DNA of 64,000 nt from CAVXFL01 sp963761015 (GTDB lineage: Bacteria > Pseudomonadota > Alphaproteobacteria > Acetobacterales > Acetobacteraceae): contig CAVXFL010000009.1 in assembly GCA_963761015.1 (NCBI GenBank), positions 372,001-436,000 on the forward strand, in the 5' to 3' direction. Position 1 is the stretch's first letter. Each line of letters starts with the position of its first letter. Positions 43,622-53,260 of the stretch are shown in pieces. Made by a program: the position numbers and the translations under genes. The notes beneath the pieces are model-generated. The model saw only the letters and a program-made list of their open reading frames with translations, was not told the DNA's origin and ran no database searches.

Positions 43622-44714
43622 ATGTTGAGCGAGACCGATGGCGAATTTCTGACCCTGCACGAAATCGTCAAGGCGGCGCGGACTCGGCTCAACCGCAATA
43701 TCTGGGATTACCTGATCGGCGGGACCGAAACCGAGACAACGGTGCAGCGCAACCGCCTCGCGCTGGACTTCGATCGCCTTTCGGCCGCGCGTGCTGCGGG
43801 ACGTATCGAAGGTCGATCCCTCGGGCAGCTTTTTCGGCCAGAAGATCAGGTTGCCGGTCGTGCTCGCGCCGGTGGGCTCGCTCGAATTGTTCGAGAGCGG
43901 CGGCGGTGCGACCGTTGCCCGCGCGGCCGCCGGCTTCGGCGTGCCGGTCTATGTCAGCTCCGTCACGCAACCAGGGCTGGAGGCAACGGCCGCGGCGAGC
44001 GGCGGGCCCAAGGTATTCCAGCTTTACGTCCGCGGCGACCAAGCCTGGGTCGACGATCACGTCCGGCGGGCACGGGACGCCGGCTACGATGCTTTCTGCC
44101 TGACCGTCGATACGGCGGTCTACAGCCGTCGCGAGCGCGACATCACCAAGCGCTTCGTCAAGCCATGGCGGCAGCGCGTCACCGGCATCGAGTTCCAGGC
44201 CGGGCTGAACTGGCGCGATGTCGAGCGATTTAAACGGACGCACGACGTCAAGCTGATACTGAAAGGCATCGTCACAGCCGAGGACGCTGCCCGCTCCTGC
44301 GAGTTGGGCGTCGAAGGCGTTTACGTGTCCAACCACGGCGGACGGCAGCTCGATCACGGGCGCGGCGCGCTCGAGGTACTGCCGGAAGTCGTGGAGGCGG
44401 TGGCCGGGCGCGCGCGTGTCACCATCGACGGCGGTTTCTGCCGGGGCGCGGACATCGTGAAGGCGGTGGCGCTGGGAGCTGATGTCGTTGCGATCGGCCG
44501 GCTGTATTGCTTCGGCTTGGCGGCTGCCGGGGAGCAAGGCGTCATCCGCGTCCTGGAATTGCTCGAATTGGAAATGGCGGAATGCCTCGGTCTGCTCGGT
44601 GTGGAAAGTCTCGCAATGCTGGACAAGACCTATCTGCACCCGGCGCAACCGACGACTTTACCGCACGTCCTTAGCGCCTTTCCGCTGTTGCGGATTGCCG
44701 AGGAGGGGTATTAG
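43622..44714 (+). pseudogene. FMN-dependent 2-hydroxyacid oxidase/dehydrogenase, one +1 frameshift
   Basis: This is a (S)-2-hydroxyacid oxidase-type flavoprotein. It starts MLSETDGEFLTLHEIVKAAR with NIWDYLIGGTETETT, the typical Y-I-GG start. Near 43788 one extra base separates FDRLSA from RVLRDVSKVDPSGSFFG. The rest is intact: LPVVLAPVGSLELF, KVFQLYVRGD, CLTVDTAVYSRRERD, LILKGIVTAEDA, the catalytic VSNHGGRQLDHG and IDGGFCRGADIVKAVALGAD. With one base removed it would be about 363 aa, normal for the family. It is divergent from the AraD1/GguC-like gene with about 118 bases between. Confidence 0.83.
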
Positions 44715-44765
44715 TTTCAACCATTGCTGGTTCGTGGCCGGCATCCGGGTATTTGTGTCCGATCC

Positions 44766-46233
44766 ATGTCTCAACCCAGGAATTCAATGATAGCGACGGG
44801 CAGGGGAGCGCGCTCGGGCCTCGGCTGCCTGCCTGCGGCGCTGCTGTTGCTGCTGGTGATGTGCTGGCCGCTCACGGCGCCGCAGGCGCAGTCCATCCGC
44901 CCCAGCGAACCAACCCTGATCCGCGCCATGCTGCCGGCGGTGGTGAACATCACCTCGCAAAGGGTGGTCGGCGAGGCGCATTCCGGCACGATTGCCGCTT
45001 CGCCCCATTATCGCACGGCGCACGTCATCACCCAATCGGGTTCCGGGTTTGTCATCGATCCGGCGGGCATCATCGCGACCAACTGGCATGTGGTCGAATC
45101 CTCCTACGAGATCACGGTAACGTTCGAGGACAACTCCCGCGCGCCGGCGACGGTGATCGCGGCGGCCCGACCCATGGACATCGCGCTGCTGAAGGTGGTC
45201 CCGCCCCGGCCGCTGGTTGCCGTGCGGTTCGGCGACAGCGACAGGTTGCAAATCGGCGATCCGGTCCTCGCGGTCGGCAATCCGCTCGGCATCGGCATGT
45301 CCGTCACTTCCGGCATCGTCAGCGCGCTGAACCGCGACATCCTCGATACGCCGTACGACCATTTCATCCAGACCGACGCGGCGATCAATCACGGCAATTC
45401 GGGCGGGCCGCTGTTCAATATGCAGGGCGAGGTCGTCGGCCTGAATACCGCGCTCTATTCGCCGACCTCCGGTTCGGTCGGTCTGGGGTTTGCCATTCCC
45501 GCGAATGACGTGCGCTTCGTCATTGATCGGTTGCGCCGGTTCGGGTCGATGCACGCCGGCTGGATAGGGGTGAAAATCCAACAGATCACGCCGGAAATGG
45601 CGGCGGCGCTGGGCATGGAAGGGCCCGAAGGCTCGATCGTGGCCGCGCTGCAGCCCGATGGTCCCGCCGGCAAGGCCGGACTTCGCGTGGGAGACATCAT
45701 CCTGCGCTTCGGCAGTAAGCGTCCCGGCGACGAGCGGGCGCTGCTGCGCGACATCGTGGAGAGCACGGCCGGCCAGCAAGTTCCGATCACGGTGCTGCGC
45801 GCCGGTAAGACTCAGACCATCTCGGTGACGGTCGGCGATTTTCCGAAAACGATGGGCCAGGACGCGGAAGGTCCATTGATGTCGCAAAAACCGCGGTTTG
45901 CCATCCCTCCCGATCTGGGGTTGAACCTCGCCACGCTGACCCGCGATACCCGCGCGAAATACGGGCTGCCGCTGGATCAGCCCGGCGTGCTCATTTCCGG
46001 CGTGGCCGGCCACACCGATGCCGCCGAACGCGGCCTGGCCGCCGGCGACGTCATACTCAAGGTGAACGAGTTCCTCTGTCGGCTCGCCGGCCGAGGTGCG
46101 CCGGAAATTCCAGGAGATGCGGGCGCAGCATCGGACCGTTGCGATGGTGCTGGTCCTGCCCAAGGTGCTGCCGCGCACCGCCCCGAAATGGGCGGGGCCG
46201 AAATGGGTGCCGCTGCGAGTCCTGTCCGATTGA
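44766..46233 (+). CDS. Deg-type trypsin-like serine protease with two PDZ regions, C-terminal +1 frameshift
   Basis: This is an exported protease with a signal peptide (LGCLPAALLLLLVMCWPL). The catalytic triad is visible as His in ATNWHVVES, Asp in RPMDIALLKV and Ser in HGNSGGPLFNM. PDZ1 follows (GWIGVKIQQITPEMA ... AGLRVGDIILRFG), and PDZ2 starts near GVLISGVAGHTDAAERG. Near 46078 one extra C shifts the frame. The shifted frame reads SVGSPAEVRRKFQEMRAQHR and VAMVLVLPKVLPR to a TGA at 46233, clearly the real PDZ2 end. As sequenced, the open frame runs to 46382 with a low-complexity tail. ATG 44787 is an alternative start. Confidence 0.85.
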
Positions 46234-46378
46234 TAGGGACCGGCGAGCCGGGCGTAATCAGGTCAGGCGCGCTGCGGCGGGAGAGGAACATAGGTCGTGA
46301 TGCGTCGGGCCTGGTTCCGGCGTCGGGGTCGTGCGGCCGGGGAATCCGCGAGCGCCGACTTGGCATAGAGCGTCGGCC

Positions 46379-48598
46379 GTGAGCGGTTTCTTGCAGGTCG
46401 GGCTCGCAGCCCTGCGAACCGGCACGGGAGGAGCGACGGTCGCGGCGCGCGCGCTGGCAGCCGGCGGCATCGTCGCCGTTTTGGCCGTCACCGGAGTGAT
46501 CGCCGACGCCGCGCTGATCTATTCGGGCCCGCTCTCGCCCGGGCTGCTGATGGGCGCGACGGCGATGCTGGCGGCCTTCGCACTGTCCTCGGTGGCGATC
46601 GGTTTGGGTAGCGGTGTCGTCGGGATGGCCAGCACGACGATGTGCGCCATCATCTATGCGGCCATGGCCGGCGCGGTGGACCACGCGCTTGCCGCCTCGG
46701 TGCCAGGCCCCGTCCTTCGCGCGGCCGCGGTGCTGCTGCTGAGCGGCCTCGCCACCGCTTGCTGCGGCGTTGCGCTGCTACTGCTCGGATCCTTCCGACT
46801 GGGCACCCTGGCGCAACTGCTCCCCTATCCGGTCATAGCCGGTTACTACGCGGGGCTGGCGTGGCTGCTCGCGATCGGCGGCATCCGCGTGGGCGCGGAT
46901 CTCACGGCGGGCGGCTTCGACATGGGCCGGTTCGCGTCCGCCGATAGCTTGGTGCGCGTCGCGCTTTGCCTCGGGATGGCGGCGCTGCTGGTCGGGTTGC
47001 CGCGCTGGCGACGGCATTGGTCGGTAACGCCGATGCTGCTGCTGGGGGCCGTGGTGCTCTTCCATTCCCTGCGCTTGGTCTGGCGCGTTGGTGTGCCGGG
47101 AGCGCAGGTGAGCGGATGGCTGCTCGGCCCGTTTCCGGGGTCCGGCGCCATACCGTTTTCCGCGATGGCGTTTCCGCGCGTTTTCGACGCCGGCGCCCTT
47201 GCGGCGGCGGCACCCTATGCCGCGAGTGCGATCGTGCTGACCTCGGTCAGTCTGCTGATGGCGGTCGGGGGCATCGAGCTCGAGCTGCGCAGCAGCATCG
47301 ATGCGAACCGGGAGCTGCGCGTCGGCGGTTTTGCCAACCTGCTCGGCGGCGCGTTCGGCGGCACCCCGTCTATCCAGTCGGTCACCACCACGTCGATGCT
47401 GCACTGGCTGGGCGGAGGCAGCCGAATTGGAGCGATGCTTCCCGCGCTCGCGGCCCTGCTGGTGGTGCTCGCCGGGGCGCAGGTGCTCGGCCTTATTCCG
47501 CGCTTCCTCGTCGGCGCATTGTTGCTTTCGTTTGGCGTGGAACGGCTGCTGCTTACCTGGCGGGACTGCCTCACCTTGCCGCGCCACGAAACCGCGATCG
47601 TGCTGTTCGTGCTGCTCGCGACCGCCACGCTCGGTATCGTGCCGGGCTTGGAAATCGGCCTGGCCTTGGCGCTGCTGATCTTCGCCTGGAACTACCGCCG
47701 CATCCCGGTGATCCGGCCGGCCCTCTCGGGCGCGCTGTGCCGAAGCAGCGTCTCGCGATCCCCGCGCGCGGAAGCCATCCTGCGCCGCGACGGCGACACG
47801 ACTGTTGTCTATCGGCTTCAGGGTTACCTGTTTTTTCTGAACGTCGGCGGCATTTCCGCCGCGATCGGCGCGGAGCGAGCGGTGCGCCCGTCCTGCATCA
47901 TCCTTGATTTTCAGGACGTGGTCGGCATGGACAGCTCGGCGCACGGCGCGTTTTGGCGCTGCGAGCAGATCGCGGCGCGGAATTGCGCGCGGATCCTGCT
48001 GTGCGGTCTGAGCCTCGCCGTCGCCGAACAATTCCGCCGGCGCGGGCTGCTAAATGCCGCGTCGTCTTCGGTGCGCTGCTTCGACACACTCGACCTCGCA
48101 CTGCAGGACGCGGAAGACGCGCTGTTGCGCGAGGCCGGACTGGACGAGGCGCATGCGGGGCAGAACCTGGCCGACCACATCGCCGTGACGTTGGGCGAGC
48201 CGGTTGATCGGGAACAACTGGCGCCGTTCCTGAAACCGGTCCGGCTTGCGCCCGGCGACGTGCTGATCCGGCAAGGCGAGCAGGACGCCGCGATGTATTT
48301 CATCGAGCGTGGCCGGGTTTCCATATGGCTGGAGCGGGAAGGAACCTCCCCGGTTCGCCTGGCCAGCATAGCCGCGGGCGGGCTCGTCGGCGAACTGGCG
48401 CTCTACCGCGGCGGCGTGCGCTCCGCCACCGTCATCGCGGACGAACCGACCGACGTGACCAAGTTGAACGCGGTCGGGCTCGCCACCATGGAACGCGAGA
48501 AGCCGCGATTGGCCGGGCTGCTGCAGCGCTGCCTCGTGCTGCAGATGGCTGACAAACTCGCCAACAACACGCGGCTCATTCAGATGCTGCTGCGCTGA
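46379..48598 (+). CDS. SulP family anion transporter fused to STAS and cyclic-nucleotide-binding domains
   Basis: This 739-aa protein has about ten to eleven membrane helices to about residue 450 with SulP features (LLPYPVIAGYYAGLAWLLAI, FANLLGGAFGGTPSIQSVT). A STAS domain follows at about 475-580 (YRLQGYLFFLNVGGISAAI and ILDFQDVVGMDSSAHGA). A cNMP-binding domain closes the protein at about 610-730 (RLAPGDVLIRQGEQDAAMYF, then GGLVGELALYRGGVRSATVI). Such fusions are bacterial SulP proteins with an added regulatory domain; the ion (sulfate, bicarbonate or other) is unknown. The start is GTG 46379. Confidence 0.88.
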   Translation: MSGFLQVGLAALRTGTGGATVAARALAAGGIVAVLAVTGVIADAALIYSGPLSPGLLMGATAMLAAFALSSVAIGLGSGVVGMASTTMCAIIYAAMAGAVDHALAASVPGPVLRAAAVLLLSGLATACCGVALLLLGSFRLGTLAQLLPYPVIAGYYAGLAWLLAIGGIRVGADLTAGGFDMGRFASADSLVRVALCLGMAALLVGLPRWRRHWSVTPMLLLGAVVLFHSLRLVWRVGVPGAQVSGWLLGPFPGSGAIPFSAMAFPRVFDAGALAAAAPYAASAIVLTSVSLLMAVGGIELELRSSIDANRELRVGGFANLLGGAFGGTPSIQSVTTTSMLHWLGGGSRIGAMLPALAALLVVLAGAQVLGLIPRFLVGALLLSFGVERLLLTWRDCLTLPRHETAIVLFVLLATATLGIVPGLEIGLALALLIFAWNYRRIPVIRPALSGALCRSSVSRSPRAEAILRRDGDTTVVYRLQGYLFFLNVGGISAAIGAERAVRPSCIILDFQDVVGMDSSAHGAFWRCEQIAARNCARILLCGLSLAVAEQFRRRGLLNAASSSVRCFDTLDLALQDAEDALLREAGLDEAHAGQNLADHIAVTLGEPVDREQLAPFLKPVRLAPGDVLIRQGEQDAAMYFIERGRVSIWLEREGTSPVRLASIAAGGLVGELALYRGGVRSATVIADEPTDVTKLNAVGLATMEREKPRLAGLLQRCLVLQMADKLANNTRLIQMLLR

Positions 48599-48631
48599 TC
48601 CGCCTTTTCGGGCGGCGGTGCGCCGCCGCGC

Positions 48632-49012
48632 TCAAGCCGGTTCGGTTTCCAAGCCCGCGTCGGACAAATCCTTGAACCCGCCGGCATTGAAGACGGATTG
48701 ATACCCGAGCTCCTTCAGGGTTTTTCCACTGAGCGCGGAGCGCCCTCCCGACGCGCAATACAGCACGACCTTCTTGTCTTTCGCGAATGCCGGATTGTGA
48801 TACGGGCTTTCGGGGTCGGCCCGGAACTCCAGCATGCCGCGCGAGACGTTGACCGCGCCCTTCACCTTGCCGCTGGCCTGGACCTCGGAGGGGTCGCGCA
48901 CGTCCACGATCAGCACGTCCTCCTTGCCGATCATTCCGCGCACTTCATCCGGTTGCAACCGCGGCACCGCCGCATTCGCCGCCGCCACCATCTCCTTCGC
49001 GCTCGACGCCAT
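48632..49012 (-). CDS. Single-domain rhodanese-like sulfurtransferase
   Basis: This 126-aa protein is one rhodanese domain: VLIVDVRDPSEVQASGKVKG, then GAVNVSRGMLEF, and the active-site loop VLYCASGGRSALSGKTL with the catalytic Cys. No signal peptide is present, so it is cytoplasmic. It is convergent with the SulP gene (33-base gap) and 82 bases downstream of the topoisomerase gene in the same direction's upstream side; no operon is evident. Confidence 0.88.
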   Translation of the reverse strand: MASSAKEMVAAANAAVPRLQPDEVRGMIGKEDVLIVDVRDPSEVQASGKVKGAVNVSRGMLEFRADPESPYHNPAFAKDKKVVLYCASGGRSALSGKTLKELGYQSVFNAGGFKDLSDAGLETEPA

Positions 49013-49094
49013 GCCTACCGTCCTCCACGTTTTTCGGCCTCAACGGACCCCGATGCTAGAACGGATTGCGTCGGAGCGGAAACACAGGCGATCG

Positions 49095-50279
49095 TCATTG
49101 CCGGGCGGTGTCGCCTCTGCTCAGAGTACGAGACCTTTCCAGCCGATGCTCGGCCTTCGTGATGGCCACACCGAGGCGGCGGCTCAAGAAGGCCGTCACC
49201 GCGACTTCTTCCGCCGAAAGCCCGGCGAACTCCGGTTGCCCCTCGAGCGCCGCTTCGGCGCGGTTCTTCAGCGCCTCGGTCAAGCTGCCGTCGCGATAGC
49301 CGTCGAAAATTGCCGGATGGATGTAGCATTTTCGGCAAATCGCCGGCGTGTTGCCTAAAATCTTGGCAACCGCTTCCACAGCCTGGACGACGTTCTTTTT
49401 GCGCTTGGCCTCGCTATCGAACTGCTCAAGTTCGCGGAAGGCGAGCGCCGCCAGATGCGTGCCCGCCCAGGTGCGAAAATCCTTGGCGGTGATTTCCTCG
49501 CCCGTGATCTCCCGCAGGTATTCGTTCACGTCCTCCGAGCCGATGGAATGTCTCTGCCCATCGTCCTCGAGATACTGGAAAAGCTCCTGGCCCGGCAGGT
49601 CCTGCAGCCGCTTCACGATCCGCGCGAGCCGCCGATCCTCAAGTTCGAGTTGGCGCAGGATCCCGTGCTTTGCGCGAAACCGGAACTCCACGCGGCTGCC
49701 GCTCACCTTGGCGTGGCGGTTCCGCAGCGTGGTCAGGCCGAAGCTGTGGTTGGTCTTCGCGTATTCTTCGTTGCCGACCCGCGCCAGCGTCTTCTCCAAC
49801 AACCGGACGACGGTCGCCAGAACCTTGTTCCGCGGCATTCCCGCAAGCGCCAGATCTTCTTCGACCCGCTTGCGGATCACCGGGAGCTTCTGCCCGAACA
49901 GCAGCATCTTTTCGTATTTTGCCTGGTCGCGAACCTGCCGCCAGCGCGGATGGTAGCGATACTGCTTGCGTCCGCGCGCGTCGCGCCCCACCGCTTGCAG
50001 ATGCCCGTTGGGATTACGGCAGATCCAGACATTCTCATAGGCAGGGGGAATGGCCAGTTTGCGGATTCGCGCCAGCGTCTTCTCATCGTCCACCGGCGAG
50101 CCGTCGGGATTACGGTAAACGAAGCCGCCGTCCGTTCGGATTCGCGCGATACCGAACTGACGATCGGAAACATAGCGCAGCCCGGCGGCACGTGCTGCCG
50201 CCTCGGGATCGAACGCAGCCTCCAGGTCGGGCCCGCTGATTTCGGGATCGAGTCGCTCGGGGCAGGCGCTGGCTGACAT
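49095..50279 (-). CDS. DNA topoisomerase IB (poxvirus/bacterial type)
   Basis: This 394-aa protein relaxes DNA through a 3'-phosphotyrosyl intermediate. The N-terminal bacterial TopIB domain has YVSDRQFGIARIRTDGGFVY and IPPAYENVWICRNPNGHLQA, with YHPRWRQVRDQAKYEKM next. The catalytic part has FGLTTLRNRHAKV, FRAKHGI, FRTWAGTHLAA (His-containing) and the nucleophile Tyr in CRKCYIHPAIF. A C-terminal Arg-rich tail follows. Length and motifs are normal. It is transcribed away from the 475-base gap at 50280-50754. Confidence 0.92.
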   Translation of the reverse strand: MSASACPERLDPEISGPDLEAAFDPEAAARAAGLRYVSDRQFGIARIRTDGGFVYRNPDGSPVDDEKTLARIRKLAIPPAYENVWICRNPNGHLQAVGRDARGRKQYRYHPRWRQVRDQAKYEKMLLFGQKLPVIRKRVEEDLALAGMPRNKVLATVVRLLEKTLARVGNEEYAKTNHSFGLTTLRNRHAKVSGSRVEFRFRAKHGILRQLELEDRRLARIVKRLQDLPGQELFQYLEDDGQRHSIGSEDVNEYLREITGEEITAKDFRTWAGTHLAALAFRELEQFDSEAKRKKNVVQAVEAVAKILGNTPAICRKCYIHPAIFDGYRDGSLTEALKNRAEAALEGQPEFAGLSAEEVAVTAFLSRRLGVAITKAEHRLERSRTLSRGDTARQ

Positions 50280-50754
50280 TGCGGGCGGTCCTCAGGGCCA
50301 GCGTCTAAGAACGATCCGCAATGTGGCCGGTTCCATTGGCCGTTCGGCAATGCGTCGATCCAGGCCTTCCGCCGTGTGCCGGGCAAGGGACGGCCGATAA
50401 TACGCGTCCTTCTTTATCGAAAGAGTCCTTGCATACAATCAGCCCGAAAGCGGGATGATCGAATCGCCGAGATTCCGGATGCGGAACCGCGTAATGGGTC
50501 GAACGCCCCATGGATTCGGGCCAACCTGTGCGAACGCCGATGCTCGACAAGCGATTTGGCCGGTGACCAGACTTGTAATTGCGCCATATCTCCCCAATAA
50601 GTGAACCTGTTACGACCGGAACCGCTAAGGCAAGTCTGTTCGGCTTGACATTTCCGAATTAGACTCGGCAAACGGAAATTCCGATCAGCTGGATTGCAAG
50701 CGAATCGGTGGCCGAAACGAAAGCTCGCTTTACGCAAAGGAGAAGAGCTAACCC
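50280..50754. other. Divergent intergenic gap of about 475 bases
   Basis: No convincing gene lies in this gap; the short open frames lack ribosome sites and coding bias. Base composition is more AT-rich than the flanks, as in a promoter region for the two divergent genes. A TTGACA occurs at 50645-50650, but the bases 17-18 further on (GCAAAC) are a poor -10. Confidence 0.5.
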
Positions 50755-51045
50755 ATGGCAATCAGCGAAACGCGCACGAGGGCTCCGCGCGGAACCAAAA
50801 CCCTTACTCAGGCTTTTTTCTCGGCACTGTCGGAAATTCCGGAGGACCGGCGCGATGCTGTCGCGAAAGCGGCTCAATCCGCGATCCGCGAAGAATTGCA
50901 GGCTCGCCGGTTGAAGAAGTCCGCCCGGAGCGGACGACCCGCCACCCGCGGCGTCGCCAAGACGAACGGCCCGCGCAAGCGCGCCACGCCGACCCGAGGC
51001 CGAAGGACTCGCCGCGTCGCCGCCGAGGAAACCGCGCTCGACTGA
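50755..51045 (+). CDS. Small basic Arg/Lys/Ala-rich protein, function unknown
   Basis: This is a 96-aa protein. The N-terminal 50 residues are predicted helical (TLTQAFFSALSEIPEDRRDA, VAKAAQSAIREELQARR). The C-terminal half is a low-complexity basic tail with KKSARSGRPATRG, PRKRATPTRGRRTRR and a short acidic end, reminiscent of nucleoid-associated or histone H1-like tails. A clear AAGGAGAAG site precedes the ATG by 9 bases. It is convergent with an HU gene. DNA or RNA binding is an inference from composition; no family is recognised. Confidence 0.65.
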   Translation: MAISETRTRAPRGTKTLTQAFFSALSEIPEDRRDAVAKAAQSAIREELQARRLKKSARSGRPATRGVAKTNGPRKRATPTRGRRTRRVAAEETALD

Positions 51046-51132
51046 TCAGCCCGGCGCGGAGCGGCTCGAACTAAATAATCGGGCGGGCAGCCGGGCTGAG
51101 TACCAAATGCCAGGTACGCAGCCCCTGCCTGT

Positions 51133-51495
51133 TCAGATCGCTTCCTTCAGATCCTTGGCGACCCTGAAGGCAACCTTCTTGCTGGCCTTGATTTTCATCG
51201 GTTCCCCGGTGGCCGGATTCCGGCCCATTCGCGCGGCCCGCTTCTTGACCTGAAGAATGCCGAGGCCGCCGATGCGGACTTTGTCGCCTTTCTTCAGATG
51301 CCTCACCATCATGTCCACCGTATCGGCAAGCATCGCATCTGCCTGCTTCCTGGCCAGGCCGTGGTTGTCAGCGATCTCTCCCGCCAGTTGCTTGAGGGTT
51401 ATGGTGGCCACGCTGTCGGATTTAGCAGCCTTGGCCGGGGTCGCGATTTTTTGGGTCCTGGGCGCCTTGGGCGCCGTCGCAAGCTGCTTCGCCAT
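51133..51495 (-). CDS. HU family DNA-binding protein with N-terminal extension
   Basis: This 120-aa protein has the HU fold at about residues 30-120: TLKQLAGEIADNHGLARKQA, then MVRHLKKGDKVRIGGLGILQ and RMGRNPATGEPMKIKASKKV, the DNA-binding beta-arm. A Lys/Ala/Pro-rich N-terminal extension of about 28 residues (KAPRTQKIATPAKAAKS) precedes it, longer than a standard 90-aa HU. ATG 51495 is preceded by ACGGAG. The longer frame to 51666 has no support. Confidence 0.9.
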   Translation of the reverse strand: MAKQLATAPKAPRTQKIATPAKAAKSDSVATITLKQLAGEIADNHGLARKQADAMLADTVDMMVRHLKKGDKVRIGGLGILQVKKRAARMGRNPATGEPMKIKASKKVAFRVAKDLKEAI

Positions 51496-51595
51496 TGGTG
51501 CTCCGTGGAATGGGGTATATCGGGACGGCGACGTGCCGATTCTGCTAGCAAAGCGTTCCGTGATCGGTCCAGCGATTCCAGTCGATCGGGCACGA

Positions 51596-52645
51596 TTATA
51601 GCAGGAACACACCCTTGCCGGTCGTCTGCGTATCGAAAAGGTTATAGGCGGCTTCCGCCTGGTCAAGCCGCCAGCGGTCGGTGAACAGGTCGTCCACCCG
51701 GATGCCCCGGTCCGTGATGAACCGGGCGCACTCCGCTTGGCCGACCGTCGAGAACGTCCATGACCCGATCACTGTCAGTTGGCGGCGCAGCATGTCGGGA
51801 CTCACCTCGATGGAGACGTTGCCGCCCTCGCCGACGAAGCAGACGGTGCCCCAGACCTTGGCGCTGCGGATCGCGGCAATGCGCGCCTCCGGGGCGCTCG
51901 AGGTATCCAGACCCATATCCGCCCCGCCATGCGTCAGATCCCGGATCGCGCCAATCGGATCGTTCTCGCCCGGATCGATCACCGCCCAGGCGCCGAACTC
52001 GCGCGCCCGCGCCAGCCGCTCGCGGCTGATGTCGAGCGCGATCACGCGCGCCCCCATCGCTGCGGCGAGCTGGGTGGCCGACAGCCCGACCGGGCCCTGG
52101 CCAAATATGGCGATGGTGTCGTTGCCGGAGAGATTCATCCGCCGGAGCGCGCCATAGGCCGTTCCGGTACCGCAGGAGATCGCCGCGCCCGCCTCGAACG
52201 ACAGCGCGTCGGGTAGCTTCACCAGCGTGCTGACCGGCACCTTGATATAAGGTGCGTGTCCCCCGTGCGCGCTCACGCCGTAGACCGACACGGGCTCGTC
52301 CTGGCAGAGCTGCGACCATCCGGAGCGGCAGTGGTTGCATATCCCGCAACCGTGGTAGTGATGCACCATCACGCGCGCTCCGATCGGTGCCTCGCGCTCG
52401 GTAACGCCCGATCCGACGGCAGCCACGACCCCGCACGGCTCGTGGCCGGCAATCACCGGCTCGGTGTTCGCCGGCAAGCCGAGCGCGGCGTTACTGGCGC
52501 CCTTCGGGCGGCGGTAGAATTTCAGATCGCTGCCGCACATGCCGGAGGCCTTCATCTCCAGCACCACCTCGCGCGGCCCCGGAGTCGGGTCGGGGAACTC
52601 CATGAAGTCGAGTTCCCGATCCCCGAGAAAGACCACTCCACGCAT
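51596..52645 (-). CDS. Zinc-dependent alcohol dehydrogenase (MDR superfamily)
   Basis: This 349-aa medium-chain dehydrogenase has the catalytic zinc Cys in ASGMCGSDLKFY, His-Glu in IAGHEPCGVVAAVG, and the structural zinc set in HGCGICNHCRSGWSQLC. The NAD-binding motif is IFGQGPVGLSATQLAAAMGA. It oxidises an alcohol or polyol; the substrate is unknown. ATG 52645 has a GGAGGG site; the TTG two codons earlier is unlikely. No operon partner is seen. Confidence 0.88.
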   Translation of the reverse strand: MRGVVFLGDRELDFMEFPDPTPGPREVVLEMKASGMCGSDLKFYRRPKGASNAALGLPANTEPVIAGHEPCGVVAAVGSGVTEREAPIGARVMVHHYHGCGICNHCRSGWSQLCQDEPVSVYGVSAHGGHAPYIKVPVSTLVKLPDALSFEAGAAISCGTGTAYGALRRMNLSGNDTIAIFGQGPVGLSATQLAAAMGARVIALDISRERLARAREFGAWAVIDPGENDPIGAIRDLTHGGADMGLDTSSAPEARIAAIRSAKVWGTVCFVGEGGNVSIEVSPDMLRRQLTVIGSWTFSTVGQAECARFITDRGIRVDDLFTDRWRLDQAEAAYNLFDTQTTGKGVFLL

Positions 52646-52857
52646 GGGCAACCCTCCGTTTCCATCCCGTAATCCGCCCCGGCAAGGGCGCTTGCCGCCA
52701 ACTCTAGGGAGAATTTCCGCTTCCCGCCACTATCGCGGAACGGGTGACTCCGGTCAGGGCTGGCGTTCGGCCTCTGGGCCGCGCAAAACTGAGCGATGGC
52801 CGAACCGCGCGCCGGCCTTCCTCGTTGCTCGCCCATTACTATGGAGGACCCGCTCGG

Positions 52858-53238
52858 ATGGTCGAGACCAGGACCTTGAAGCCGCACGATCCGCTGCCGG
52901 CTCCACCCGCCGTCGTGATAATGCGCCGATTCGACGAGGACGATCCGCGCAGCCTGATGATCGAGATGATCGTGTCGCATGCGTCCGGCGCCGAGGAAAC
53001 CTCGCGCCCTGTGCGCGACGACGGAAGCTTCATGGACCTGGACGAGGCCATCGCCGCCGCGCGCTCGCTCGCCAAGGCGCGTGGGCTGCCGGCGGTCCAC
53101 GTGGTCGACCGCACCGCCGGACCGCGCGAGAGCGAAATCCTCTCGCACGACGGCGACCACGCGGTCGCCGGAGACAATTTGGACGACATGGATCTGGAGG
53201 ACGGCGAGAAGGGCCCGGACATGCGGGACCGCCGCTGA
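52858..53238 (+). CDS. Acidic hypothetical protein upstream of phnM
   Basis: This 126-aa protein has a GGAGG ribosome site before ATG 52858. A middle part with PAVVIMRRFDEDDPRSLMIE and FMDLDEAIAAARSLAKARGL suggests a small alpha/beta fold. The C-terminal third is strongly acidic (DNLDDMDLEDGEKGPD). No family is recognised. It ends 22 bases before phnM on the same strand, so it may be co-transcribed with phnM and the DUF1045 gene, but a phosphonate function is only a guess from position. Confidence 0.6.
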   Translation: MVETRTLKPHDPLPAPPAVVIMRRFDEDDPRSLMIEMIVSHASGAEETSRPVRDDGSFMDLDEAIAAARSLAKARGLPAVHVVDRTAGPRESEILSHDGDHAVAGDNLDDMDLEDGEKGPDMRDRR

Positions 53239-53260
53239 CACGGACTGCCGATCGGGAACG

